Positions 1 through 8,616 are shown, numbered from the stretch's first letter. The stretch is DNA of 64,000 bases from Nonomuraea basaltis (GCF_005893125.1 NZ_VCJS01000016.1:44481-108480), one strand, 5' to 3'. Program-made: numbers and translations. The notes: generated by a model from the letters alone, not told the origin.

Positions 1-1068
1 GGGCTCGGCGCGCGCGCCCGCGCCGGTCAGCGCGGTCATCGTGCCGAGCGGCGGGTACCCGGCATCCAGCGGCACCCCTTCCGCGGCCATGGCGGCGATC
101 AGGAAGTCCCGGTCGAAGGGCACGTGAACGCGGAGCATGAGGAGGTGGCGCGAGTCGCGGGTGGTGCCATCCGGCCGCGGGACCACGGAGACCGGCCGCG
201 TCGCGCCGTCCTGGCCGTCGGGCGTCGAGATCGCGGCCAGCTCGCGCTCGACGGCGGCGCAGAAGGAATTCCTGCGGTCGAGCTCCTCGTCGAGGCGGTC
301 CAGCCAGGGCAGCAGCAGCGCGGCCTGGATCTCCGTCAGGCGCAGGTTCCAGCCGACGTTCGGGTGGCCGTACCACTGGCCGCCGAGCTCGCGGCCCACG
401 TTGCAGACCGACCAGATTGCCTCGTAGGCGGCCCGGTCGCGGCAGACGATCATGCCGCCTTCCCCCGCCGTCATCGCCTTGCCGGCCTGGAAGCTGTACA
501 CACCGACGTCGCCGAGACCGCCGATCGGGCGGCCGCGGTAGGTGGCGCCGTGCGCCTGCGCGGCGTCCTCGACCACCACCAGACCATGCTTCACGGCCAC
601 GGCGTTCAGCGCGTCCATGTCCGCGGGGCTGCCCGCGAGGTGCACCGGCATGATCGCTGCCGTGCGCCCGGTGACCGCGGCCTCGACGGCCGGCGCGGAC
701 AGGTGCAGGTCGGCCGGGTCCACGTCGACGATGACCGGAACGGCTCCGGCCAGCAGGACGGCGGTGGCGGATGCGACGAAGGTGTAGGCGGGCACGATCA
801 CTTCGTCTCCCGGCCTGACGCCCAGGCCGCGGAGCGCGGCGAACAGGCCGAGCGTGGCGTTGCCGGCGGCCACGCCGTACTCGACCCCGGACAGGCTCGC
901 GAACGCGGCGGTCAGGTCCGCGACGACGGGCCCGCCCTGGGTGGCCCCCCACAGGCCGCTGTCCAGGACTTCGGTGACGAGCTTGCGCTGCGCTGGGTCG
1001 ATCGGCGGCGGCCAGGGGGGCCAGGGCGTCGAGCGGACCGGCGGGCCGCCGTGGATGGCCAGCGTCAT
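1..1068 (-). CDS. DegT/DnrJ/EryC1/StrS-family PLP aminotransferase (3' end beyond window)
   Basis: The first 356 codons of a PLP-dependent sugar-type aminotransferase are present; the C-terminus lies left of the window. The fold-type I signature is clear: a PGDEVIVPAYTFVAS segment near residue 90, VVVEDAAQAHG near 165, and the Schiff-base lysine about residue 197 in YSFQAGKAMTAGEGG. The ATG at 1068 overlaps the stop of the upstream amidohydrolase (ATGA), so it is translated as the last visible gene of a leftward operon. Relatives transfer an amino group to keto-sugars. Here the neighbours (two amidohydrolases, sugar importer, aldolase-like lyase) suggest catabolism of an amino or keto sugar; that is inference. 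Confidence 0.85.
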   Translation of the reverse strand, partial: MTLAIHGGPPVRSTPWPPWPPPIDPAQRKLVTEVLDSGLWGATQGGPVVADLTAAFASLSGVEYGVAAGNATLGLFAALRGLGVRPGDEVIVPAYTFVASATAVLLAGAVPVIVDVDPADLHLSAPAVEAAVTGRTAAIMPVHLAGSPADMDALNAVAVKHGLVVVEDAAQAHGATYRGRPIGGLGDVGVYSFQAGKAMTAGEGGMIVCRDRAAYEAIWSVCNVGRELGGQWYGHPNVGWNLRLTEIQAALLLPWLDRLDEELDRRNSFCAAVERELAAISTPDGQDGATRPVSVVPRPDGTTRDSRHLLMLRVHVPFDRDFLIAAMAAEGVPLDAGYPPLGTMTALTGAGARAEP

Positions 1069-1811
1069 GGGGGTCCCTTCGGTGGATCGTTCGGACGGAG
1101 GCGGGCGCCCAGCAGCCGGGCCAGGTTCCCGCCCTGGATGAGGGCGCGGTCGGCGGCGCCGAGCGGCGCGAGCGCGACCCGGCCCCAGCCGACACGCAGG
1201 TCGAGGAAGCAGGAGTCGGAGCCATAGACCACCCGATCGGCGCCGACCATGGCGGCCAGCCGGGCGATCCAGCGGCCGGTCATCCGGGAGCCGCAGATCT
1301 CCAGGTAGAGGCTCGGGTGCTCGCCGATGAGGCCGGCGGCGCGGGCGAAGCCGTACGGCCAGAGCCCGGTGTGTCCGAGAAGCAGCGGCACGCGGGGGTA
1401 CCGCTCGGCCACGGTGACGAACTGGGCGGGGTCGCTCCACGGCGAGTCGGTCTGGCCATGGGCCAGCACGGGCAGGCCGAGCTCCCATACGGGGTCGTAG
1501 CGGCGGTCGTCGAGGCGGCACCGGTGCACATCCGGGTGGATCTTGACGCCCCAGACCTCCTGGCCGGTGAGCGGGTTGCGCTGGTGGGGGTTGTAGACCT
1601 GCCAGACGCCGAACCGTCCCGGATGCCGCTCAGCTGCGGCGAACGCCTGCCGGTTGCCTTCCTCGGCGGCCGGGCCGACGCCGAGGAGATGACTGATACC
1701 CATCGCGTCGATGCCGAGGCGGTCCATCAGCTCGATCATGCCCTCGGCCGACTTGTCGGGAATGAGGAAGTCCGGCCATGGGCCGAGATGGCCGTGCGCG
1801 TCGAGGATCAC
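1065..1811 (-). CDS. Amidohydrolase-2 family protein (TIM-barrel metal hydrolase)
   Basis: A 248-residue amidohydrolase_2 protein, the family of 2-pyrone-4,6-dicarboxylate lactonase and related lactonases/decarboxylases. The metal-binding HxH is at residues 6-8 (DAHGHLG), followed by KIHPD near 92, VLAHG near 115, LLGHTG near 143 and the late aspartate in YGSDS near 197, so the active site looks complete. It is coupled by 4-bp overlaps to the amidohydrolase upstream and the aminotransferase downstream. A role in opening or hydrolysing a sugar-derived lactone fits the operon; the substrate cannot be read from sequence. Confidence 0.82.
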   Translation of the reverse strand: MILDAHGHLGPWPDFLIPDKSAEGMIELMDRLGIDAMGISHLLGVGPAAEEGNRQAFAAAERHPGRFGVWQVYNPHQRNPLTGQEVWGVKIHPDVHRCRLDDRRYDPVWELGLPVLAHGQTDSPWSDPAQFVTVAERYPRVPLLLGHTGLWPYGFARAAGLIGEHPSLYLEICGSRMTGRWIARLAAMVGADRVVYGSDSCFLDLRVGWGRVALAPLGAADRALIQGGNLARLLGARLRPNDPPKGPP

Positions 1812-2494
1812 AGCAACTTCTCCAAGGCTCCGGCGGCGATCAGGTCGATCTCCTCCCGCGTCAGGTCGAGGTGGTCGAGCAGGAACCGGGGACCGCAGTC
1901 GTCAGCCACCGGGGCGCCCGTGCCGAAGACGAGCCGGTCCGCGCCGAACTGCTCGGCCAGCCGCTCGACACCGCGCTGGGTGTTGACGGTGCCGATCTCC
2001 ACGTGGACGTTCGGCGCCTCGGCCATCAGCTCGGCCAGTGTCCGCAGCCTGCGGTAGCCGGGGTTGAGCAGCAGGATCCGCTGCTCCGGCAGCCGCTCGG
2101 CCAGCGTGCGGAGCTGAGCGGGTGAGGTCTCCTCCCAGTCGATCGCGACGGGGAGGCCGAGCGCGGCCAGCCAGCGCATTGCGATCGGCCCGGTCAGCTC
2201 GAAGCGATGCCTCTCCGGGCAGAGCCTGACCATGCGGACGCGCCACCCATGTACCTCCTCCGGACCGGAGGGCACGGATGCCCCTGGCACTCCCGGCACC
2301 ACCACGGGCACCGGGATCAGCCGTGGATCGTCCAGCTTCAGCAGGGCCTCGTTGCCCGTCCCCGGGTCGGAGTAGAGGCTGAGCGTGTGAGTCACGCAGG
2401 CCCGCTCGATGCCCAGCCGGTCCATCTCCCCCCGCGGGTCGTCCGGCAGGTCGTCGAACGGCACGGGACCGATCAGCCGATGAGCATCGATCAC
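1808..2494 (-). CDS. Amidohydrolase-like protein with altered metal site
   Basis: A paralogue of the next gene (228 residues from this start) with the same barrel layout. The start motif reads MIDAHRLIG, so the second histidine of HxH is lost, and the usual late GSD aspartate motif is replaced by FGTGAP. The internal HTG motif is also missing (LNPGYR). It may therefore be a non-catalytic partner, or use another chemistry. I chose the GTG at 2494 because it gives the usual family N-terminus; a GTG at 2506 is in frame but lies inside the operator palindrome. No clear Shine-Dalgarno is seen, so a leaderless mRNA is possible. Confidence 0.72.
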   Translation of the reverse strand: MIDAHRLIGPVPFDDLPDDPRGEMDRLGIERACVTHTLSLYSDPGTGNEALLKLDDPRLIPVPVVVPGVPGASVPSGPEEVHGWRVRMVRLCPERHRFELTGPIAMRWLAALGLPVAIDWEETSPAQLRTLAERLPEQRILLLNPGYRRLRTLAELMAEAPNVHVEIGTVNTQRGVERLAEQFGADRLVFGTGAPVADDCGPRFLLDHLDLTREEIDLIAAGALEKLL

Positions 2495-2497
2495 TAA

Positions 2498-2515
2498 TTT
2501 CGGCACAGACCGAAA
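2498..2515. promoter_or_regulatory. Operator copy 1 of the region-1 regulon
   Basis: TTTCGGCA-CA-GACCGAAA: the right half is identical to the perfect copy at 6045-6062 and the left half matches 6 of 8. It lies directly upstream of the amidohydrolase-aminotransferase operon and would cover its promoter or start. Confidence 0.7.
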
Positions 2516-2613
2516 TCTAATGAGGGAACGGAGTCGCAGTCAAGGCCGCCGCCGCCCACGCCGGCCGGCACCGGTCCCGGAGGGGCTTGTGCCGACCCAT
2601 CCGCCCAAGAGCC

Positions 2614-3474
2614 CTATTTGAGTCCGGTCATCGCGATGCTGTTGACCAGGTAACGCTGCAGCAGGAAGAAGACCAGCAGGCACGGCACCGCCGAGATGGC
2701 GGCGGACGACATCAGCATCGACCACTGCAGTTCCTCGGTCTTCAGGACGGTCAGGCCCACGGTGAGCGTCCGTGTGGCATCGCTCTGCGCGATCACCAGC
2801 GGCCACAGGAAGTCGTTCCAGTGCCACAGGAACACGAACACGCCGAGCGTGGCTAGGATGGGCTTGGTCAGCGGCACCACGATCGTCCAGTAGACGCGCA
2901 GCTCGGAGGCGCCGTCGACCTTGGCCGCGTCGAACAGCTCATCGGGCAGTCCCATGATGAACTGGCGCATCAGGAAGACGGCCTGCGAGTTCGCCAGGGT
3001 GGGCACGATCAGGCCCCAGAACGTGTCGACGCCACCGAGGTCGGAGATGAGCACGAACACCGGGATCAGCGTCGCCTGGAACGGCACCATCATCGTGGCC
3101 AGGAACGTCCACAACATGACGTCACGGCCTGGAAAACGCTTCTTGGCGAAGGCGTATCCGGCCATCGAGGCGGTGAGCAGGATGACCACCACGGAGACCA
3201 CCGAGTAGATCACCGAGTTGAGCGTCCACTGCGCGAACCCGGACGTCGACAGCACCTGGGTGATGTTGTCGAACGTCAGCGTGCCGGGCCACTGCACCGG
3301 CACGGTGGGTTTGCCCTTGGGGGTGAGCGCCACGATGATCATCACCACGAACGGGGCGACAGTCAGCAGCGACATCACCGCCAGCAGCGCGACGAGTGCC
3401 CATCTGGCGCGCGGCCGCCTGGGCTTGGCAGAGGCGGCGGCACGGGTGACCGGGCGGGTGGCCGTGAGCGTCAT
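2614..3474 (-). CDS. Carbohydrate ABC transporter permease (MalG/UgpE type)
   Basis: Inner-membrane permease of a type-I sugar importer, 286 residues with about six membrane segments, the first near residues 26-50. The cytoplasmic EAA loop that docks the ATPase reads DAAKVDGASELRVYWTIVVP near residue 195. It starts with an ATG that overlaps the stop of the first permease gene. No ATP-binding gene is in this operon; in actinomycetes such importers commonly share the ATPase MsiK, which is presumed here. Confidence 0.9.
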   Translation of the reverse strand: MTLTATRPVTRAAASAKPRRPRARWALVALLAVMSLLTVAPFVVMIIVALTPKGKPTVPVQWPGTLTFDNITQVLSTSGFAQWTLNSVIYSVVSVVVILLTASMAGYAFAKKRFPGRDVMLWTFLATMMVPFQATLIPVFVLISDLGGVDTFWGLIVPTLANSQAVFLMRQFIMGLPDELFDAAKVDGASELRVYWTIVVPLTKPILATLGVFVFLWHWNDFLWPLVIAQSDATRTLTVGLTVLKTEELQWSMLMSSAAISAVPCLLVFFLLQRYLVNSIAMTGLK

Positions 3475-4349
3475 GTGTTCCCCCTGCCGAGCAGACGGCG
3501 CTGGATCAGCGAGATGGCCAGCACGATGGCGAACAGCACCATGCCCCACGTGGCCGCGTAACCGAACTCGAAGAACCGGAAGCCGCGCTCGAAGATGCCG
3601 TAGATGAGCGTGTAGCTGGCCTTGGCGGGCCCGCCGCCGGTCATCACGTAGACGATGTCGAAGACCTGGAACGAGCTGATCGTCTCGATGACCAGCACGA
3701 AGAAGAGCGCGGGCTTGAGCAGCGGCAGCGTGATGCTGCGGAAACGCTGCCAGGGGCCCGCGCCATCGACGCGTGCCGCCTCCATGTAGGAGCCGGGGAT
3801 CGCCTTCAGCCCGGCCAGCAGGATCAGCATGGAGTAGCCGAACCCCTTCCAGCAGGAGACCACGGCAAGCGCGGGCAGCACCAGCGCCGACTGCTCCATG
3901 AACGCGATCGGCCCGACGTCCACCTTGGCCAGCAGGCCGTTGAGCAACCCGTCGAACTCGTAGATCCAGCGCCAGATGAGACCGGCGAACACGAAGCTGG
4001 TCACGTACGGCAGGAACAGCATGCCCCGGAACAGCCCGCGCATGAAGACCACGGCGTTGAGCAGCAGCGCCGTGCCGAGGGAGACGAGGACCGTCATCGG
4101 GACGAAGATCGCCGCGTAGACCAGGGTGACGCGCAGGCTGGACCAGAAGTTGGCGTCGTTCCACAGCCTGCCGTAGTTGTCCGCGCCGACGAAGTCCCAC
4201 TCTCCGCTGATGTTCCAGTTGGTCAGGCTCATGCCCGCCGCACCCAGCGTGGGGAAGATCCGGAAGATCAGGAAGAGCACGAGCACCGGGAGAACGAACA
4301 GCAGCCCTGTGATCGGGTCACGCAAGCGATGACGCACCGGGGGTTTCAC
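3471..4349 (-). CDS. Carbohydrate ABC transporter permease (MalF/UgpA type)
   Basis: Partner permease of 292 residues. After a basic N-terminus come about six membrane helices (the first at roughly residues 14-38, GLLFVLPVLVLFLIFRIFP), and the EAA loop MEAARVDGAGPWQRFRSITL near residue 190. It follows the binding-protein gene after a 46-bp gap that contains a strong hairpin, a common arrangement for keeping binding protein in excess over permease. Confidence 0.9.
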   Translation of the reverse strand: MKPPVRHRLRDPITGLLFVLPVLVLFLIFRIFPTLGAAGMSLTNWNISGEWDFVGADNYGRLWNDANFWSSLRVTLVYAAIFVPMTVLVSLGTALLLNAVVFMRGLFRGMLFLPYVTSFVFAGLIWRWIYEFDGLLNGLLAKVDVGPIAFMEQSALVLPALAVVSCWKGFGYSMLILLAGLKAIPGSYMEAARVDGAGPWQRFRSITLPLLKPALFFVLVIETISSFQVFDIVYVMTGGGPAKASYTLIYGIFERGFRFFEFGYAATWGMVLFAIVLAISLIQRRLLGRGNT

Positions 4350-4364
4350 ACCTTTCCAGAAGCA

Positions 4365-4386
4365 GGGCCTTCCCGTGGGAAGGCCC
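4365..4386. terminator. Intercistronic hairpin between binding protein and permeases
   Basis: GGGCCTTCCC and GGGAAGGCCC form a perfect 10-bp stem around GT. There is no T tract, and it lies inside an operon, so it is more likely an mRNA-stabilising or partial-termination element than an end of transcription. Confidence 0.65.
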
Positions 4387-4395
4387 TCAATCGTG

Positions 4396-5643
4396 TCAGC
4401 CGCCGCTGCCCAGCAGCTCGTTGGCTTCCTTCGCCGCGGCGTCGAGGGCGGTCTTGGCGTCCTCCTTGCCGAGCAGCGCCGCCTGGATGTGCGAGGCGAC
4501 CATGGACATCACCTGGCGGGCCTTCGGGTGGGTGTCACCGGGGAAGGCGTACTCGAGCGACTTGGCGAACTCCTTGGAGGCCGCCGACTGATCGGGGATC
4601 GTCACGTCGGTGCGTGCCGAGAAGAAGCCGGACTCCTTGGCCAGCCCCGCCGCCACCTCGGGCGAGGCGAGGTGGCTCGCGAGCTTTTTGGCCGCGTCCT
4701 TGTTCTCGGCGTGCTTGGCCAGGACCAGCCCGCCGGGGATGCCGAACGCGATGCGCTTCTTGCCTTCCAGCGGCAGCCCGATGCCCACGTTCTCCTCGCC
4801 GATGGCGGCGCCGAGCTGGGTGGCCTGGAGCGCCGTGGCGGCGTGGTACATCGCGGTCTTGCCGCCGGCCAGCGGCCCGCCCTCGACGTCGTTGCCCTTG
4901 CTCGCGGTGTTCTCCGGAAGGCCGCCGACCTTCTTCAGGTCGAGGAGGAGCTGCAGGCTCTCGACGCCTTCCGGGCCGTTGAAGGCGACGCTCTTGCCGT
5001 CGGGGGCGAAGACGGAGCCGCCGTTGGCCCAGAAGATCGGGTAGAAGGCCTGGTTGAGCGAGACCTCGGGCTTGCCCGGGTAGTCGAGGATGGCCACCTT
5101 CTTGGCGGCCAGCTTGGGCGCGGCCTCCTTCAGCTCGGCCAGCGTCTCGGGCACCTTGGTGACACCGGCCTGGGCGAAGAGCTTCTTGTTGTAGATGGGC
5201 GCGGTGATCGTCTGGTAGATCGGCACGCCGTAGAGCTTGCCGTCCACCGTCAGCGCGGTGAGCGCGTTCGGCAGGTAGGCCGCCTTGTCCGCGGCGATCA
5301 CGTCGTCGACGGGCTCGAGCCCGCCCTGCTGGGCGTACTGGGGGATCTGGTCGGGGCCGAGCACCACCAGGTCGAACCCCTTCTTGGAGGCCAGCGCGGT
5401 GGTGATCTTCTCTTGGCGGCCGTCCCACGGCTGCTGGTCGATCTTGACGTCGATCGCAGGGTTCTTGGCTTCGAAATCCTTCTCGACCTTGCTCCAGAAC
5501 GCCTGGTTCTTGGCTTGGTCCCCGATGACGGGATACATCCAGAGTGTCACCGTGCTTTTGTCCGAGCCCGAGTCCCCGGATCCGCATCCGGCCATCACGA
5601 CGCTCAAGGCGGCCGCGACTCCGGCTGCCGTTAGCTTCCTCAT
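4396..5643 (-). CDS. Sugar ABC transporter substrate-binding lipoprotein (family 1)
   Basis: A 415-residue extracellular solute-binding protein. The signal peptide ends in the lipobox VMAGC with the lipidated cysteine at residue 20, followed by a Gly/Ser/Asp-rich tether. The mature part has the family-1 pattern (LWMYPVIGDQAKNQAFW near residue 36; KVEKDFEAKNPAIDVK near 52; QQPWDGRQEK near 71). First gene of the importer operon, with an operator copy 20 bp upstream of the start. The ligand is unknown; the downstream enzymes suggest an amino or acidic sugar. Confidence 0.92.
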   Translation of the reverse strand: MRKLTAAGVAAALSVVMAGCGSGDSGSDKSTVTLWMYPVIGDQAKNQAFWSKVEKDFEAKNPAIDVKIDQQPWDGRQEKITTALASKKGFDLVVLGPDQIPQYAQQGGLEPVDDVIAADKAAYLPNALTALTVDGKLYGVPIYQTITAPIYNKKLFAQAGVTKVPETLAELKEAAPKLAAKKVAILDYPGKPEVSLNQAFYPIFWANGGSVFAPDGKSVAFNGPEGVESLQLLLDLKKVGGLPENTASKGNDVEGGPLAGGKTAMYHAATALQATQLGAAIGEENVGIGLPLEGKKRIAFGIPGGLVLAKHAENKDAAKKLASHLASPEVAAGLAKESGFFSARTDVTIPDQSAASKEFAKSLEYAFPGDTHPKARQVMSMVASHIQAALLGKEDAKTALDAAAKEANELLGSGG

Positions 5644-5663
5644 CGGCGGCTTCCTTTCACGAA

Positions 5664-5681
5664 TACCGGTCCTGACCGAAA
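5664..5681. promoter_or_regulatory. Operator copy 2 of the region-1 regulon
   Basis: TACCGGTC-CT-GACCGAAA; the right half is identical to the perfect copy and the left half differs at two positions. It ends 20 bp before the ATG of the binding-protein gene, the same distance as at copies 3 and 4. Confidence 0.75.
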
Positions 5682-5859
5682 CCTAGTAAGCTGGGGGGAG
5701 CCGGTCAATGTCTGATACATGAACGTAACGAGCCTCTCGCAATATTTGATGATTTCGCGGGCGATGGCATGGATCCGGCCCATGCCGGAATCCCGGCCGC
5801 CTGCAACGGCGACGCGAGCTCGGGAGCGTCTCCACCCGGCCGCCCGCGCCGGATCCGCC

Positions 5860-6003
5860 GGGTTGCTCCGCGCGGGCCCCCACGGCGTCCGGATCGAGAT
5901 TGCCGTCCCATGGGTCCACGTCGGCGAAAATGGGAACGGCGTTCTGCGCCAAGATGGGGGGCCACGGTCCCGAAGTCCGTGATCGGCGTCGTGATGATCT
6001 CGC
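5860..6003 (-). pseudogene. Fragment of a DegT/StrS-family aminotransferase with frameshift
   Basis: On the minus strand about 6003-5957 reads EIITTPITDFGTVAP and, after a one-base frame change, about 5955-5890 reads ILAQNAVPIFADVD and GNLDPDAVGAR. Joined, these match the conserved stretch of DegT-type aminotransferases between the first PLP region and the DVD motif. No open frame links the two, and no start or remaining domains are visible. It is a second, decayed aminotransferase, different in sequence from the intact one at 1-1068. The rest of 5682-6044 holds no gene I can support. Confidence 0.65.
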
Positions 6004-6044
6004 CACGGGGGTCCGGCGCGGCCGCCACGACGGACAGATGGGCC

Positions 6045-6062
6045 TTTCGGTCTTGACCGAAA
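6045..6062. promoter_or_regulatory. Operator copy 3 (perfect palindrome) of the region-1 regulon
   Basis: TTTCGGTC-TT-GACCGAAA, an 8-2-8 perfect inverted repeat ending 20 bp before the GTG of the regulator gene. This suggests autoregulation. Confidence 0.8.
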
Positions 6063-6082
6063 TATGAGTGAAGGAGGCGCGG

Positions 6083-7288
6083 GTGGGAATCGTCATCGGG
6101 GTCGTCGGTCCGCACGACCTGGTCGACGACGTCGCGGCCACGTGCGAGGAGCAGCCCGGCGTGGGCGCCCTGCGACTCGACTACGACCACGAGTCGCAGG
6201 CGCCCGAGATCGTGGAGGCCCACGCCGCGGCCGTCGAAGGCTGGCTGTTCACGGGCATCGTCCCGTACATGCTGTCCCGTGACGCCGAGACGCTGACCCG
6301 TCCGGCAGCGTTCGTCGACTACACGGGCGCGACCCTCCTCAGCGCCCTGGTACGGCTCCAGCACGACGGCCAGGACGTCACCCGGCTCTCGATCGACACT
6401 CTCGCCCCCGCCGACGTCACCGCCACGTTCACCGAGGCCGGGTTGCCCACCGCCGACCTGCGCACACTCCCCTACCGCCCGGAGATGACCTCCAAGAAGG
6501 CCATCGCCTTCCACCGGCGCGGCCCCGGGCATCCGGTGATCACCTGCCTCAGCTCGGTGCACGAGGCGCTGCGTGAGGACATGCACGTGCTGCGCCTGGC
6601 GCCGTCCGTGCACTCGGTCCGGGTGGCGCTGCGTCAGCTGCTGCTGACCGCCGAGGGGCAGGCTCAGGAGGACGCGCAGATCGCGCTCGGCCTCATCGAG
6701 GTGGAAAACTCCGAAGGGCTGCTGCGCGAGGCCACCGCGCTGGGCGGCACGGTGGCGGCCTTCCGAGGCAGCACCCACCTGCTCGTGACGACGCGCGGCC
6801 CGCTCAACGACGCCACGGGCGGATTCACCTGCCTGCCCATGCTGGCGCGGCTGGCAAGCCAGAACGCGGTGGTCCGCGTCGGTTTCGGCGTCGGCCGCAG
6901 CGCCGCGGAGGCGGAGAGCCTGGCCCGCCGCGCCCTGAGCAGGGCTCGCCGCATCGGTGAGGTGGCAGCGGTCCTCTCGCTGCGCGCCGACACCGACATC
7001 GTCCTGGAGTCGGCGCCCGCCGGCCCGGCGAGCAGCCCGAATCTCTCGGTCATCGCCCGCCGCGTCGGCCTGTCGGTCCCCACGCTGGAGAAGCTGCTCC
7101 AGGCCAGGGCCGCTGCCGGAGGCGAACCCCTGACCACCCGGGAGATCGCCGACCGGCTCGCCGTACAGCAACGCACGGCCCGGCGCATGCTCCACCGGCT
7201 GGAGCTCGCCGGTCTGGCCGAACGCACCGGCAATCTCACCAGCGGGTCCAGCGGCCGCCCTCTCACCCTCTACCGGCTCACCCTCTGA
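6083..7288 (+). CDS. Winged-helix transcriptional regulator of the region-1 regulon
   Basis: A 401-residue cytoplasmic protein with no membrane segment. The C-terminal 80 residues form a winged helix: LTTREIADRLAVQQRTARRM is the recognition helix-turn-helix, followed by LAERTG and a basic wing. The N-terminal 300 residues look like a ligand or effector module that I do not recognise with confidence (VGIVIGVVGPHDLVDDV at the start). I chose GTG 6083 because AAGGAGG lies 5 bp upstream at 6071-6077; a GTG at 6068 is in frame but has no ribosome site. It is divergent from the importer and has a perfect operator at its own promoter. Confidence 0.75.
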   Translation: MGIVIGVVGPHDLVDDVAATCEEQPGVGALRLDYDHESQAPEIVEAHAAAVEGWLFTGIVPYMLSRDAETLTRPAAFVDYTGATLLSALVRLQHDGQDVTRLSIDTLAPADVTATFTEAGLPTADLRTLPYRPEMTSKKAIAFHRRGPGHPVITCLSSVHEALREDMHVLRLAPSVHSVRVALRQLLLTAEGQAQEDAQIALGLIEVENSEGLLREATALGGTVAAFRGSTHLLVTTRGPLNDATGGFTCLPMLARLASQNAVVRVGFGVGRSAAEAESLARRALSRARRIGEVAAVLSLRADTDIVLESAPAGPASSPNLSVIARRVGLSVPTLEKLLQARAAAGGEPLTTREIADRLAVQQRTARRMLHRLELAGLAERTGNLTSGSSGRPLTLYRLTL

Positions 7289-7363
7289 CCGCCGGGTCCG
7301 AGCAGGGACGATCGCAACCGGATCCGGCAGGGCGCGGGCCGGCGGGCGACGGGTGCGCATCTG

Positions 7364-8419
7364 TCAGGAGAGCCAGCGGCTCAGGCCGTCCGAGACGAAG
7401 TCGTCGTCTCGGAGCCATGGGTAGGCGGTCCAGACGCGGTCGATCTCGGCGAGTTGCCCCGGCGACAGCTCCTCGGTCCGATCGAGGCACCAGCGTCCCT
7501 CCAGCAGGCCCTGGCGCCGGAGCACCTCATGGATGCCGGGGATGCAGCCGTGGAAGCCGTTCGCCGAGTCGAAGATGGCCGCGTTGGCGTCCGTGAGGTG
7601 GCCGTCCAGGGTGAGCAGGCGGCGCACCGCCGCGTCGTCGCCCGAGCGGGCCCGCGTGGCCTCCTCCAGGAGCTCGACCGCCCGCCGTACCCAGACCGCC
7701 CACTGTCCGAGCAGGCCGCCGACGAACTCGACCTTCACCTGGCGCCCGTCCACCACGACGCAGTGGGTGGTGATGAGGTCGGCCAGGATGTGGTCGTCGT
7801 TGCCCGTGTAGAGGGCCACCTCGCCGGCGCGGCCCGCCCTGACGACGCCGTGCAGGACGTCGACGGTGCGATACCGGTCGAAAGGGGCGACCTTGATCCC
7901 CACTACGGAGTCGATGGCAGCCAGCCTTGTCCAGAAATTTCGTGACAAGGGGCGCCCGCCCACTGCGGGCTGCAGGTAGAAGCCGATCACCGGCAGCACC
8001 TCGCCCACCGCGCGTGCCCGATCGATCAGCCCGTCCTCGTCCAGGTCCCGGTACGGGCTGAGCAGCACCATGTGATAGCCGAGCGACCTGGCCAGCTCCG
8101 CCTCCGCCACCGCCTGCGCCGTGGGCCCGGTCGCACCGGCCACCAGCACCACCTCGCGCTCGACCTCGCGAGCGGTGCGGGCGGCCAGTTCGAGCACGGG
8201 CGGCAGCAGGTCGGTGCCGTGAATGGCGAACTGCGTGGTGTGCACGCCCACCGCCAGCCCGCCCGCGCCCGCCTCGACGTAGTAGCGGGTCAGCGCGCGC
8301 TGGCGGCGTTCGTCCAGCTTCCTGTCCTCGGTCAGGGCCAGCGGGTGCGCCGGGATCACCAGGCCCCGCCTGAACAGGTCGCGCACGGACGTCTGCGCCT
8401 CTGGAGCCGTGCTGAGCAC
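7364..8419 (-). CDS. Dihydrodipicolinate synthase/N-acetylneuraminate lyase-family protein
   Basis: A 351-residue class-I aldolase-superfamily protein, longer than the usual 290-300. The N-terminal half has a DapA-like pattern (IPAHPLALTEDRKLDERRQR near residue 20, YYVEAGAGGLAVGVHTTQF near 46). The Schiff-base lysine is probably in VVGIKVAPFDRYR near residue 175. The C-terminal extension ends in YPWLRDDDFVSDGLSRWLS. Members cleave or condense 2-keto acids such as keto-deoxy sugars. I chose GTG 8419, which has GGGGGA nearby; an ATG at 8446 is in frame but has no such site. It converges with the regulator gene and shares its operator type. Confidence 0.82.
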   Translation of the reverse strand: MLSTAPEAQTSVRDLFRRGLVIPAHPLALTEDRKLDERRQRALTRYYVEAGAGGLAVGVHTTQFAIHGTDLLPPVLELAARTAREVEREVVLVAGATGPTAQAVAEAELARSLGYHMVLLSPYRDLDEDGLIDRARAVGEVLPVIGFYLQPAVGGRPLSRNFWTRLAAIDSVVGIKVAPFDRYRTVDVLHGVVRAGRAGEVALYTGNDDHILADLITTHCVVVDGRQVKVEFVGGLLGQWAVWVRRAVELLEEATRARSGDDAAVRRLLTLDGHLTDANAAIFDSANGFHGCIPGIHEVLRRQGLLEGRWCLDRTEELSPGQLAEIDRVWTAYPWLRDDDFVSDGLSRWLS

Positions 8420-8462
8420 GTGAGGTCCCCCTTTTTCTTGAGCCATTGGTGCGGCACGCGGA

Positions 8463-8597
8463 TCAGAAGCGCCCGTCGCGGCGTTCGAACTTGGTCGGCT
8501 TGCCGAGCACGTTCACCTGGCCTGTGGCCAGATCGACGGGCTCCCCCGCCAGGACCTTCCGCGCCAGCCGCTCCTCGAGTTCCGCCGTCGTGCGCAC
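8463..8597 (-). CDS. Small conserved-looking protein, 44 residues, unknown
   Basis: GTG at 8597 is preceded by GGAGGGG. The predicted peptide starts MRTTAELEERLARKVLAGEP and ends TKFERRDGRF, so it is short, charged and probably helical. It sits between an operator (19 bp upstream) and the lyase gene (43 bp downstream), so it is the first gene of that operon. I do not recognise it. The ribosome site, operator spacing and operon position support it being expressed; a decayed 5' part of a larger gene is the alternative. Confidence 0.5.
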   Translation of the reverse strand: MRTTAELEERLARKVLAGEPVDLATGQVNVLGKPTKFERRDGRF

Positions 8598-8616
8598 GCA
8601 CTCTCCCCTCCGTCAT

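Noticed and set aside
124..1227. Long plus-strand open frame at the left edge
   Set aside because: Its composition is a mirror of the aminotransferase and amidohydrolase genes on the minus strand; no ribosome site or domain.
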